64,000 bases of DNA from Diphasiastrum complanatum (Eukaryota > Streptophyta > Lycopodiopsida > Lycopodiales > Lycopodiaceae): the NCBI GenBank assembly GCA_029204225.1, contig CM055097.1:1719414-1783413 (forward strand). The letters are read 5' to 3'. Positions 25,557 through 36,428 of this stretch are shown in pieces. The position numbers and the translations under genes are program-made. The notes under the pieces are model-generated. The model made no database searches. It was not told the origin of the DNA and saw only the letters and a program-made list of their open reading frames with translations. Numbering within the stretch: the stretch's first letter is position 1; each line of letters starts with the position of its first letter.

Positions 25557-27017
25557 TATTGTTATTCAAAAGACTTTGCCAAGTTTGATGGATCTTCAAG
25601 AGATCTTGATCAATGAAGAATATAGGCTTCAAACAAGAGCTGGATCTACATCGCCACTTCAAGAGGATGCTATGTTCACAAAGGGAAAACCAAAAGTAAG
25701 TGGTATAAAGGGTAAGATCAAGTTTATGCTTCTTCAAGTGGCAAAAAGAAGGACAGATCAAAGCTCAAGTGCTTCTATTGTGGCATCAAAGGACACTTTG
25801 CAATTGAGTGCTACAAGAAGAAGAGAGATCAAGGAGACAAGCAAGGTAATCTAACTCTTGATGAGGATGGTTTGGATGTTCAAGATGCAAATGATGATGC
25901 TTTTGTGATGTCTTCATGTATGCTTGCTAATGATGGAGATCTAGATCCTTGGTGGATTGATAGTGGAGCAAGTTCACACATGACCTTTCACAAAGAGTAC
26001 TTCACTTCTTTGTTGGCATATGGAGATGACAAGAGGGTGATCTACACGGCCAATGATGGTGAGTGTTCAATCAAAGGGATTGGCACAATTCCTATTTCTC
26101 TCTCTACAAATAGGAATGTTCATTTGGAGGATGTCTTGTTTATTCCATCTATTACCAAGAGTTTACTCAGTGTGAACCAAATGCTAAGTAAAGGCCTCAA
26201 GGTGGAGTTTGATGGAGATGCTTGTTTGATCAAAAGGAAGGATGTCTTGATTGGAAAAGGTAAAAGGCAAGGGAAATTGTTCAAACTAGATGCTTGTGTT
26301 ATTGCTAACCAAGTTGGATGTGTTGCAAGGCAGCAAATTTCTATTCAAGAGGTTTGGCACAAAAGGATGGGACACCTCAACTTCAAGTCATTGGAGGTAA
26401 TGGCAAGGAAGAAGGTTGTGATTGGTCTTCCAAGTTCCTTAAGTAGTGTCAAGCATGTTTGTGAGTCTTGCGCTTTCTCTAAGTCAGATAGACTACCTTA
26501 TACTAGATCTATATCTAGATCTACAAAGCCTTTTCAGCTTGTACATTCGGATATTCATGGATTTAATACAATTAGCAATAGTGGAGCTAAGATGTATGTA
26601 ACATTCATTGATGATTTTAGTAGATTTTGTTGGATCTATCTACTAAAGAGCAAGGATGAAGTGTATGATGTCTTTGTCAAGTTCAAGAATGCAAGGGAGA
26701 ACCAATTTTTCACAAAGATCAAGTGCTTGAGAGGTGACAATGGTGGTGAGTACATATCTAACAAGCTCAAGGCGTTTTGTGTTGAGCATGGGATCAAGAG
26801 GGAGTATACAACATCAAGGACCTCACAACAAAATGGAGTGGCTGAAAGGAAGAATAGGACTTTATGTGAAAGTGCTATAGCTATGAGGTTAAGTGCTAAT
26901 CTTGACAAACCATATTGGGATCAAACTTTGTTGTGTGCCAATTTCTTGTGCAATAGGTGGCAGAGTGCTATTTTTGATGGAAGGACATCAAGAGGAGGCC
27001 GAGTGTCAACTTTCTAA
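25546..27017 (+). pseudogene. copia gag C-term, protease and integrase
   Basis: The first frame (to 25854) carries the gag end; the pol frame continues from about 25735 to 27017. In order: zinc knuckle CFYCGIKGHFAIEC (CX2CX4HX4C) near 25770-25810; aspartic protease WWIDSGASSHMT near 25950; the GAG-pre-integrase segment VWHKRMGHLNFKSLEVMARK with CESC near 26355-26470; and integrase with LVHSDIHGF, LRGDNGGEYISNK and [16 protein letters not shown], so the catalytic D, D and E regions are all present. A deletion of about 13 nt relative to the 60-kb copy, near 25685, and a TAA in the pol frame near 25712 break the gag-pol join. Integrase ends prematurely with a shift near 26960, where CNRW leads into unrelated codons. 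Confidence 0.85.
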
Positions 27018-27029
27018 GAACCTTTGGAT

Positions 27030-27504
27030 GCACATGCTATGTCAACATTACTCTTGATGATAGGACCAAGGAGAATCCATCTTCAAGAAGAGATATTTTT
27101 GCTGGATATAGTGAGGTGAGTAAAGCCTATAAGGTTTACATTCCTTCTACTAAGAAAGTGATTGTTGGTAGAGATGTCATTTTTGATGAGGGGAACATTC
27201 CAAAGGTGTCTTCAAGCATGATTGATGGCAGAGTGGATGGATCTAACATTCTTGATGTTGATGAGAAGGATCCTACTTTGGATGGTGGTGATGATGGACC
27301 TTCATCAAGTCAAAAGCCAAGGAGAACATCAAGAGAAAGACAAGTACCTTCAAGGCTCACATATGATCAAAAGGGTAAGCAAGTAGTTTCTGGAAACTAT
27401 GTTGCTTTCCTAACCTCTTTGGGTGACACTACAAGTGTAGATCAATCAAGGAAAGAAGAGGAGTGGATCCAAGCAATGGATCTTGAGTATCAAGCTCTTA
27501 TGAA
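27030..27504 (+). pseudogene. copia integrase C-terminus and RT N-terminus
   Basis: After the frameshift near 26960 the family sequence resumes: FGCTCYVNITLDDRTKEN near 27025, SKAYKVYIPSTKKVIVGRDV at 27119-27178, an acidic linker, and PRRTSRERQVPSRLTYD near 27325. The RT entry segment is EEEWIQAMDLEYQALMK, ending at about 27502. At this point recognisable RT stops abruptly in mid-motif, while the frame stays open to 27922. Confidence 0.75.
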
Positions 27505-28375
27505 GTGTGGAACATCTTTTGGAGGATCTTCTTGTGTACATGGAGCTATGCAAGTGGATGGATTTTATCTTGCTGTAAAGTCAAGTATTGGATCTGGAAA
27601 ACAAAGTTTTTTCAATGTTTTTGATGGTCAAGTTGAAGATCAAGAGGTTGATCTCAAAGGGCTTCAACTAGTCAAAAGGGAAGTTGGCAATTTGGAGCTA
27701 GTCAAGAGCATCAAAGGAGAGGTAATTGGAAAAGGCGTTATGGATATGTTTTTACAGCATATTGAATACTCAAGTAAGGTCAAAGGAGCAGTAAGGAAGT
27801 GTTGTTCAGGTTTACTTTACTTGTTCTATCTCATGTTTGAGCAATTTCATGTGGATGTGTGCAAATTGTCAAGATATGGTAAAACTAGCTACATTGGTGA
27901 TTTGATGTTGGATTTGTACTAGCATTATTGGCTGATTTTGCTGATGGAAATGAAGCTATTGGAGGCTCATTATGTCACTCATTCATGGTCAAGTCATCAA
28001 GGCTTGATGGCATCTCATGGCAAGATGGAGATGGAAGCTCATTCATGGAGTATCATGGTGGATACAAGGCAACAAAGGACAAAGGAGGAGGAGACTTGCA
28101 AGCAAATGTTGATCACTCACATTTATTGTTTGTTTGCTATATTTTTCCAAAGAGTTCAGAGTTGGAAACATGGTGGAATCATTTCATTTACATTCTATTT
28201 GATTCTTCATGTTCTAGTCACATTTTGACATGTAGAATTGATGTAAAAAATAGTGAAGCATCCCAAGTGGACACTATTCTTTATATCAATTATGGTTGTT
28301 TCTATTTTGAGCATTACATGATCATTGAAAGGAGATATATCCTTAGGAAGAATATCATTCTTATGATGGATCAAA
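27505..28375 (+). other. unrelated insert replacing RT and most of RNase H
   Basis: This stretch of about 0.87 kb separates the RT entry segment from the RNase H end. It shows none of the copia RT marks (no GLKQ.PRAW block, no YVDD). It is mostly open: one frame to 27922 (with HGAMQVDGFYLAVKSSIGSG), then another from 27928 (with GGSLCHSFMVKSSRLDGISW). Base composition is like its surroundings. It could be captured host sequence, part of another transposon, or strongly decayed RT. I do not recognise a protein in it. Confidence 0.5.
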
Positions 28376-28597
28376 GTTCTATTGTCAAAAACTATGCAAG
28401 AAGCAAGCATATTGAGATACAATATCATTTTGTGAGGGAGCAAGTCATTGCAAAGGAGGTGGAGCTTCAACATGTGTCTTCAAGGGAATGTGTAGCTGAT
28501 ATCTTCACCAAAGCATTGGGAAAAGACTTGTTCATGAAGCATAGGACTTCACTTGGAGTGTTATCAAAGTCTATGCTAAAACTAGTTGAAGAGGGAG
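28376..28597 (+). pseudogene. copia RNase H C-terminus and polypurine tract
   Basis: The frame reads ARSKHIEIQYHFVREQVIAK, followed by the typical VADIFTKALGKDLFMKHR of copia polyprotein ends. The sequence 'gttgaagagggag' immediately before the LTR start at 28598 is the likely polypurine tract. The catalytic first half of RNase H is missing. Confidence 0.85.
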
Positions 28598-29247
28598 TGT
28601 GGAAGATTCAACTAGTTTCATCACATTTTGCTATATTTTCATATTTGGCATATTGAGGCCAAAACTTGTTTTAGACTTAGAGGTTGACTTTTCAAAGTTC
28701 ATTAGTCTAAATTTCATTTGAATAAACACCTTTTGAAAGTGTGGGAAAGTTATAATGCGAGTTAGAGTAGATTCAAATTTGAATAGTTGAGTACATTGAA
28801 TCTAGACCCAAAATTAGTAGGGTTAGCATTTTGGAGGGAAAGCCAAGTGGCCAAATAGGGTTTGGACCTCCTATAAAACGATGTAACTCATAGAGAGAGT
28901 AATCTTCTCTCTTCTCTATCTCATTTCATGCTTATACATGGTTTTCTTGGGTTCTACTATCCATTGGTGCATTATCTTGGTGATTGCTTGCAATTCTATG
29001 TGTAGAATGATCTATATTTGTTATTTTTGGATCCACACATGTGAAATACAGTAGCTTGCTGGTTTTGTACGGACAGAAACAGTACATAATCATTTCATTC
29101 AAGTTTGATCAAGTTCTATTGGTGTTTGCATCTCAATGTGTGTGTAGATGCTGATTTTTCTACATTGGTGAGATTGGTAGTGTATTTCTCTTTCTAACCA
29201 AAGATCATTCAAGTAGATTGGATCTTAAGGATCTGAAATCTTCCACA
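28598..29247 (+). repeat. complete 3' LTR, 650 bp
   Basis: It begins TGTGGAAGATT and ends AATCTTCCACA, an 11-bp perfect inverted repeat. TATAAA is at 28872-28877, followed by a CT-rich start region. The 5-bp CACTA target duplication follows at 29248. Confidence 0.93.
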
Positions 29248-29252
29248 CACTA

Positions 29253-29517
29253 TAGTGTTGATATCTTGTTTTTTTGTGTGTACAATGCAATTTTTTATGT
29301 TTGTTGGATTTAAAATACAGTAGCCTATTGTTTTTGTATAGATAGCAACAATACTTTATCATTCATATGTCATTTTGTCAAAATCTATTTGAGTTTATGG
29401 CTTACATGCATTGTTAGAGCTAGATTTCTATATTGTAAATGGTGCTAGATGTGCTATCTTTAGTAACCAAAGATCTTAGAGTTTGATTGGATCTTAATGA
29501 TCTGATTTTTCTTCACA
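29253..29517 (+). repeat. older LTR of the 25-kb family, 3' part
   Basis: This continues the LTR interrupted at 25211. Blocks match the end of the younger LTR in order ('aaatacagtagc', 'gctagatttctatattg' against 'gctgatttttctacattg', 'taaccaaagatc', 'ttggatctta'). It ends in CTTCACA at 29517. Confidence 0.7.
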
Positions 29518-29789
29518 CTGTTGTTTTTTGCAAAAATGCACATGTCCTCCCATCTGATCCCTAGTTGCGGCCTCCTTCCACAAGGCTCTGTCTACAGTAA
29601 TCTTCACCATCACTGGCTGCCTAATGTTTGCAACTCTGCGGCCCTACTATTTTTTTTTAGGCCTCTTCTTCCATTGGGGACCTATGGCCATCTGTAGTGT
29701 AGACATCCCATCCCAAAGGGAGCCGAGATCCACGACTTAGCTTCCCAGCTTTCAACTCTTGCCGTCCGAACCCACTTGACATACAAGCA

Positions 29790-30110
29790 GCCAACTCGCC
29801 AACAATGATCAGACTTAACCAACTTGAAGTTCGAAAACCAACATTGAGATCCAACCTGGTGCCATGCCAAATCGGGGGTCCTGATGTGGGTGACTTCTCT
29901 CCAAGCAAGCCGCCCGACATACATTAAACTTAACTAGCTTGAAGCTTCGTTACAAATGAGTAACATCCATTCCAAGCAAGTCGTCTGACTTACATCAGAC
30001 TTAACCAACTCAAAGCTTTGTTATGAGCGTTGGAAGCCAACCTGGTGCCACGCCAGACTGGACAACCATAAACATGTAACTTCCACCAAGCAAGCCATCC
30101 AACTCAGCCG
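29790..30110. repeat. degenerate direct repeats
   Basis: Related blocks ('ccaagcaagccg.ccgac', 'cagacttaaccaact', 'gaagcttcgtta', 'ccaacctggtgcca') recur with spacings near 115 and 70 bp. The open frames over this stretch are by-products of the repeats and not evident genes. Confidence 0.45.
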
Positions 30111-30939
30111 ATAGGTTAGAGCTCGTTCCCCAAGAGTTTAACCCATTCACGTTCATGCAAGGAATACTCAGAACCACAAGCCACGACAAATATGAAGACA
30201 ACCAATTTCTGGACCAAATGGTCTCGACAACATACCGCTAGCGTCTTGGGGTATGACCCTCAGCTATGTGCCAGATCAAAAAGATTTGAAGCGGTCTTAC
30301 AACTGGTGCTTTTACCGAAGACTGAAATCCAGAAGGTAATCAGAGTCAGTTTGAGAAAAATCCCACTTTATTAAATAATCTAAGAAGGTTACATTTCAAG
30401 TGTGTGACCGACCCTAGTCTCCGGGGCCCTGGCATGCCAAGGCGGGTGCCAGGACAACATTCAAGCAAGAAGGTAGGACTTGATTGGAGCTCGTCCTAAG
30501 TGACAACCCACCTTCCCCTATAGTTATGGTGGGATTTGCCACTCCCCTCATACCAAGTGCTCTGCCCAAGCTGGTAAAGCACATTTTATCTCTCTAGAAT
30601 TTATTGATCCCCATGCTTCCTTTAATCATGCTCAGATCGTGTGAGATGACTGCACATCGATCCGAGCTCTCTAGACTTCACTAGAACCGATCAAAGTTTT
30701 TCAGCCATAGGAACTTGGCACCGGCTGAATTCAAGTCACAGTGGCACCGGGAGCGACGCCGACATCGGGATCAGCAATGGCGCTGCTAGCGCCAGAAGTA
30801 AAGCTTGTAAAGGTAGCTTTACAACACCATCTCTGTCTCGTTGCACTTGCTCCACATTGCGCCTCTGTTTATTGTCTGCTATCAACTGTCTACATGTCTG
30901 ATAGTTGTCTATCTACTATAAGCAACCGTTCGTCCATAC

Positions 30940-31109
30940 CTTGGAAAGTTTGTGGTGGTGTATTTGGACGACATACTAATTTATAGTCGGACCCTTGAGG
31001 AGCATGAGGAGCATCTTCGTATTGTCTTAGATCTTCTAAGGCAAGAAAAACTCTATGCTAAGGAGTCAAAATGTGAGTTCTTTCAGACTAAACTCAAATA
31101 CCTGGGGAT
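30940..31109 (+). pseudogene. Ty3/gypsy reverse transcriptase scrap
   Basis: The frame reads [20 protein letters not shown] and goes on to [15 protein letters not shown]. This is the gypsy RT active-site block (YLDD) and the strand after it. Sequence on both sides is unrelated, so only about 170 bp of the polymerase remains. Confidence 0.9.
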
Positions 31110-31820
31110 TGCTCTTTTGTTTTTGTTGCTTTAATCTGGATTGTTGCATGCGACATTGCTTTAATAAGTAAGGATTGCTTTCATAAGTATGTATTTATCA
31201 ATATTTGTATTTTGGTTGTTGCAATCGGCATTGGAGCCTGAACATTCTTTCTATAAAGATAAATAAGGAAAGAGTATCAAATTTTCTATGTGTAAAATTA
31301 AACTCAGCTGCAAATACACATAGAGAATTTGATTCTCTACTTCATGATGCCGTTTGGAAAATACCGACAACGACAACCTCAATTGGAGAGATAACCATTA
31401 GATCTCTCAAGGTATATTCAATTTATCTCTGATATGCATGTATTCCTTTTTTGGTTCAAATCTATCATCATAGCATAAATAAATTTTCTATCATAATATT
31501 ACTGATTTTCGTTCTATATAAGCAATGTGTACAACAAAAGGACGCTTTTAGTTGTGCATGGTTCGTCCTAGCAAGGACTTCAAGGGAGACAACACAACAA
31601 GCTTGATTTGAGTTGATGGAATGTTAAGCAAAAATCGAACTCCTTCAAGAGGTAGTCACAAAACTGAATTTCAAAATAGTTGCCCAATAATAATATAATG
31701 TCTGATTTGTTACATTTGATTTTAAACTGGTGCTGAAAGCTAATATCATTAGTACTAGCTACGCATCACTTTGTTTCGTTGGACGCCTTAACATAATCAC
31801 GAAAATCATATGTGTGTCTG
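31110..31820. other. spacer
   Basis: No supported gene. A short frame at 31205-31432 shows no family features. Confidence 0.4.
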
Positions 31821-31821
31821 A

Positions 31822-32385
31822 TTAATGACACGTTTGGCTTTGACACATACGATTCCTCAACAATGCTTTGAAGCACTGGTAATGAAAATGCTTCTTGCTT
31901 CTCAACCTCTTAGAAAAGCAACTAAACATTTGATCAATTTGATCGTGGGTATGCCCTACCAACAAAAATCCTATTTTTACTTTTTTGAAAAAAAAATTCT
32001 CCACTAGCATAGACAAGTATGCCAAAACAGTTTGATTTTTATTTTCCCTAACAGTGTTGTCAAGCTGCAAATAAAGTATTTCTGAAAGATTTTCACCAAA
32101 TTCGCAAATTATCTTATGTACAATGTTGATCGTCAAATTTGGATCATTTCGAACATTGGGATAATTAAAAAAGATCTTGGACTCCAAAGTGCCATTAAAC
32201 ACAAGTGCTCCAACGAGATGAACCTGAATAGAATCTGCCTCGTTCAAATTTTTGGGCACTCTGACAAAATGAGGCAACATTGTTTTCTTCTGATCCATGC
32301 CATCAATAACAAGTCCCAGATATTTTTGTGGACATTCCAAACATTTCTTTCGAGCTTGGCCAACTTTTGTCTTTCAACTGTTTAA
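31822..32385 (-). pseudogene. DUF7869-type protein fragment
   Basis: On the minus strand the frame contains CPQKYLGLVIDGMDQKKTML, a middle segment with NDPNLTINIVHKI, then LYLQLDNTVRENKNQ and VKIGFLLVGHTHDQIDQMFS. The DGMDQ, QLDN...ENKN and GHTHDQIDQ blocks are, as I remember the family, typical of DUF7869. This domain occurs in many multi-copy, probably transposon-linked proteins of spore plants, algae and invertebrates; its activity is not established. There is no ATG, and an in-frame stop lies shortly upstream, so this is an exon or a relic. A further minus-strand frame at 32582-32839 (KLNYKGRKVAVKSKPRIIIL) may be an upstream part of the same gene. Confidence 0.7.
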
Positions 32386-33235
32386 CATCTATTACAAATA
32401 AAAATATACGACCATCAAATGCTTCTTATGCTTCACCGATGTTTGTCTCATGATCTTTCGTGCCCTTTTATGCCCTATGTATATGCCTTGCACACCCTAT
32501 ACATGCATATTAAATGCCCTTTGTGTACAAGTCCACCCTTTACATAAAGTGTAATTATCATGCATTAGATCAATTGCACATTCAAAACTTGAATGCTCTG
32601 ATGAGTGCTAATGTAAATGTTTGTTGAAGATGCCAGATCTCAGTTACTAATCTTTCATGTACAGAATTGTCAATTGAAGACCAATCCATTAATTCAGTTG
32701 TCTTTGGCTTGAAGTAGTTCGTGGTCCAATTTGTTTTCTTCAAGATAATGATCCTTGGTTTGCTCTTGACTGCTACCTTCCTTCCTTTATAATTAAGCTT
32801 TGATCCAGCTACCATATTCCCTCCACGCTTCTGCTGCAATTCAGCATTCTAACAATAGCCATCACATCTTGGTAATTATAAAGCTGATGCATATGGCATG
32901 GTGACTCTATTTACGATGATGACAAAACAACATGTTGGCCTTTTACAAGTAAAGATGAGGAAGTCCTCCAAATCCAAGGTAGAGCCTCCAAATGTCCTCC
33001 AAGCAACCTGCAAGCTTCAAGATGCTCCCCAACTCCAAGCTAGGATGCCTCCACCTGCAAGTAAGGATCTGCAAGCCTCCAAGGATCTCTCCTCCACCTG
33101 TGTCCCTACTCTTTAAATATCAGTTCAAGGAAATGGAGCTCGAATAGAACTCATTGCATCAGCTGCAGAAGAGAACGTGAATCTCAGAGAGGAGTTGAGC
33201 AAGCGCAGGTTGGAGAGAGCGCTGGCAACAGATGC

Positions 33236-33238
<3 letters not shown>

Positions 33239-33305
<67 letters not shown>
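33239..33305. repeat. (GA)33 microsatellite
   Basis: This is a 67-bp pure GA tract. The word 'gagagagcgctgg' occurs just before it (from about 33212) and again overlapping its right end (from about 33299), so the tract is bracketed by a duplicated context. Confidence 0.97.
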
Positions 33306-33308
<3 letters not shown>

Positions 33309-33309
33309 T

Positions 33310-34080
33310 GGTTACATCGTAGACTCCTCAAGAAACATTCTTCTTGGAAAACCGATAGTACCAGTCACTCCTCATTGATGACCGGTTGGTGTAGTTTATT
33401 GCATGTGTGGGCCCATAAACTTTGTTGGATTATGTGAGAAGAGCAGCTGCTAGAAACTAAGGGAGCGCAGGCAGAGAAAGATAGAACATTAAAGACTGTT
33501 GACTTCCTACGTTATATCCATCCAATTGCAAAGAGGGAGAACAACAAGAACGTTGCTGAAACAAAGACTCACATAGAATGTAAAACAGATGAGAGTACAA
33601 AGCTAGTTCTACTGTTTGGATTGATTGTTGTAATCCTCTACGTGCCTCCTCCTTTATAGGAAGAGGAGGAGTGCCTACATGCCAAAAAAATGATTGCCTG
33701 AGATCGCCACATAGGAAATGTGGGGAAGGCAGATTGCTGACGTCAGCAAACACATCTCTATTTTGCTTGACACCAACGATGAGTTCAATTAGGGCTGTTT
33801 TTCTTTTCTACGAACTATTTTCTGGCCTCTTCAACTATCATACAAGCATTTTCCCCCCCTTTTCAGGTATAGTTTAAGGAAAAGCCCTCTTGGGTTAAGA
33901 AAACGTATTCCAAAAAAAACAAAAAAGACCAGTATCATTAGGTAGTTGTTTTTCCCTCTTTTCTCAGTTTGTAAGGTTTACCCTGTGCTTCGCTTTTGAT
34001 TTTCCAAGGCTCAGGATTTTTGTTTTTGCATAACCTTTTACAAAAAGCCTGTCTTGCTGTCTCTGCTTTCCATTTTGTCT
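33310..34080. other. spacer between microsatellite and LINE-like relic
   Basis: No supported gene or repeat boundary is seen. Confidence 0.4.
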
Positions 34081-34389
34081 TCTGCCTGTGCATTCCTCGT
34101 GTTGCTTTAATGTTGGGATCTTTTTTACCTGTCAATATGGTTCCTCAAGAATATTCTCATCCTCTGCAACTCACGGATTTCAATCCTCTTGCTCGTCGTG
34201 GAGAAAAGAGACCTGCTTCACCTTCAGACCACCCTCGATGCTTCCCCTTCATGTGCACATCGTGAAGCCCACTGTGATGTTGCGGATTCCTTGCTTGTTT
34301 CCTCTGGCCAGGTGGCGCCATACTGTCCGCCCCAATTTTGCCCCCACCTTTCTTCCTCTCTTTTAGTTTCTCAGCTTTTTCCTTCTTCC

Positions 34390-35862
34390 TCTTCTCGCCC
34401 CCCTGTTCCATGTTGCTTTTATTTGCAAGGTGCCGATCTTTCTCGCCATCAAAGCGCTTGCTCTGCTTTCCGTCAGCAACTTGCATTAACCAATGTCGAC
34501 CTTGCATCTCATCCTGCTCCCACTTCACCACCTAACTCGGCTTGGACCTGGATTTGCTCCCTTGATATTTTAGCCGTTTTTCACTTAGTTTTCCTCGTCC
34601 TCGTCTTTATGCACATATACCCTTTGCCTTGCGCTTAGACGTTCAAAGAGCTTTGTCCTCATCTTTGTCTCATTTTGGCTTCCAACCCTTCTGATACCGC
34701 AACTTGTCATGCCTTTTTACTTTTTTCCCTTTGGTGTTTGCCTTTGCCTCCTCAAGGTGGTGATTCAACAACATCTTCGTGCGGCCAAGGACCTCATCCC
34801 TCCACCTATGCGAGCTTCTTTGTCTCCCTTTGAGACTTTGCTTAGCCATCAGCGTGCTCATTTTCAAAAGTATCTTTTGGAGCAGTTCCACTCACATGCT
34901 TTCACTCAGCTTCTCAGTGATTCACCTTCCGATGAGACTCGGGCTCGTCTTCTGTCTTGTGCAGGACCTGGTGCTGGTGCTTGGCTTGTTGCGCGCCCTA
35001 TTGTTCCACTCTTGCACCTTTCTTCAAAGCTGTTTGTCACCACTCTTCGAGTCAAATTGGGTCTCCCTCATCCAGTGTTGGCGGGTTTGACAAGATATTC
35101 CTGTGGTCACCCTCTCTTGATTCTATTGGCACTCATCTCATGCGTTGTCCTTCTGGGGGAGATCGCACCGCGACTCATGATTCCATTCGTGACGTACTGA
35201 CATCTATTGGACATGAGTGCGGCTTTCATGTCGTCTGGGAGCAAACCCACATCTTGTTTGTGTCTGATTCATAGTCGCCTCAACGTCGAGTTGATCTCAT
35301 TCTTTCGCGCGAGGGGATTCACACGCTTGGGAATGTTGTTGTTTTTTATCCTTCGTGGCCAGACTTCCTTCGCCATGCTTTAACTACCCAAAGAGCCACT
35401 GCTTTTCATGCGACTCAAGATAAAGAGCGAGATTATTTACATCGCACTCCTGGAAAAGACTTTATTCATTTTGCCTTGGAAATTTATGGGTGCCTGCATA
35501 ATAAATTCGACGATTTTCTATCATCTTGTGTAGGTTTTGCAGCGAAGCTCACGTGGTGTTATCTATCATTACGTCTTATTATCGTCGACGAGTTTCTACC
35601 ACTGTACAACGCACTCAAGCACTTGCAATACTTCGACTTGCCGTAGTTGCAGAAACGGCTGTTTCACAGCTTTCTGCACTACCTAAATTTCCAACTATCT
35701 TAGCTAGCGACTTACATCAAGCAGTAGGCTTTTTATAGCTACTTTGTGAGATTGTTGTTTTGTTATGATTGATGTACAATATCTCAATTCGTCTTATGGC
35801 CTTTACACTTTCTACATGCATACCTTTGTACTCCGATGAGTTTCCCATCTTTTATTAATAAA
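34390..35862 (+). pseudogene. 3' part of a non-LTR-retrotransposon-like gene
   Basis: Shifting frames give a Cys/His segment (GADLSRHQSACSAF near 34430-34470), then ETRARLLSCAGPGAGAWLVA near 34935-34990, then LRVKLGLPHPVL near 35050. A further frame reads DSIGTHLMRCPSGGDRTATH near 35117-35175 and continues DSIRDVLTSIGHECGF. Next is RRVDLILSREGIHTLGNVVV near 35285-35345. A C/H cluster plus 'D-x-x-L...V-x-V' is typical of the C-terminal region of some LINE-type reverse transcriptases with a restriction-like endonuclease, as I recall them. No RT core is found. AATAAA lies at about 35856, just after the last coding-like block. At least three frame changes are needed, so it is dead. Confidence 0.5.
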
Positions 35863-36428
35863 AACAGGAAGTATCATCTCACAAGAACATGGCCAAAATA
35901 TTTCTATAAATATTCTAGTTCCCTTCCATTATAAATACATGCTTATACTTGTCTTAGTTGGGATTCGAAAAGCTGGAACAATCCTAAAAATAAGTATGAC
36001 ACTATGAATGTGGGACTTAGCGTCATACAATGACATATACTTCGAGTTCTGTGGAGCCTCCTTGCTGGAGTGTGGCTTCAGCAAGTCGTAGAACATCACT
36101 CTCCTTCTCATAACACGAGTGTGAAACAGTGAAGGTAAGACCCATACCCTGACAGATACTTGCAGTTCCCTGGAGCCTCCTTGCTGCTTTGTCTTAGCAA
36201 GCCCTACAAAACTAATACCCAGGAACAGTCTGGCTTGCAGCGCCGGCCTTCTATGATTTTGATAAATTCACATCATCAACTTTCCTTGCAAAGCTTCTCG
36301 AAAGCACTCTCTTGTGGAAAGCCTGTAATTTGAACTTCTTCACGTGTTTTTATACAGATAGAGTAGGTGTATTTTGCCTGCAGTGCATAACAGTAGAAGG
36401 GCGTCTTCAAACCATCAACAGGTGTATA
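35863..36428 (-). other. probable 3' untranslated region of the PPR gene
   Basis: This follows the PPR stop codon on the minus strand. It contains an imperfect duplication: 'agttc.gtggagcctccttg' near 36046 and a close variant near 36168. A TTTATTAATAAA palindrome near 35850-35861 offers AATAAA on both strands, so this gene and the plus-strand relic could share a polyadenylation region. Confidence 0.35.

Larger units (their letters stand above)
25212..29247 (+). mobile_element. copia LTR retrotransposon, nested, internally rearranged
   Basis: The element is bounded by TGTGGAAGATT at 25212 and AATCTTCCACA at 29247. It is flanked by the 5-bp duplication CACTA at 25207-25211 and 29248-29252, so its outer ends are certain. 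The 5' LTR is cut off near 25556 and joins directly to late gag sequence (QKTLPSLMDLQEILINEEY). The rest of the 5' LTR, the primer site and early gag are therefore deleted, and the element cannot replicate by itself. It retains the zinc knuckle, protease and integrase, only the start of RT, and the end of RNase H. It landed in an older LTR of its own family. Its closest relative here is 59055-61786. Confidence 0.92.

Noticed and set aside
29657-29924. Two overlapping minus-strand frames of 80-87 codons
   Set aside because: They cover the degenerate direct repeats and show no protein family features.
33125-33437. Open frames rich in Arg-Glu or Ser-Leu
   Set aside because: They are produced by the (GA)33 tract.
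34157-34531. Minus-strand frame of 124 codons, rich in Lys and Glu
   Set aside because: It is antisense to the LINE-like relic, and its composition reflects the C/T-rich opposite strand.
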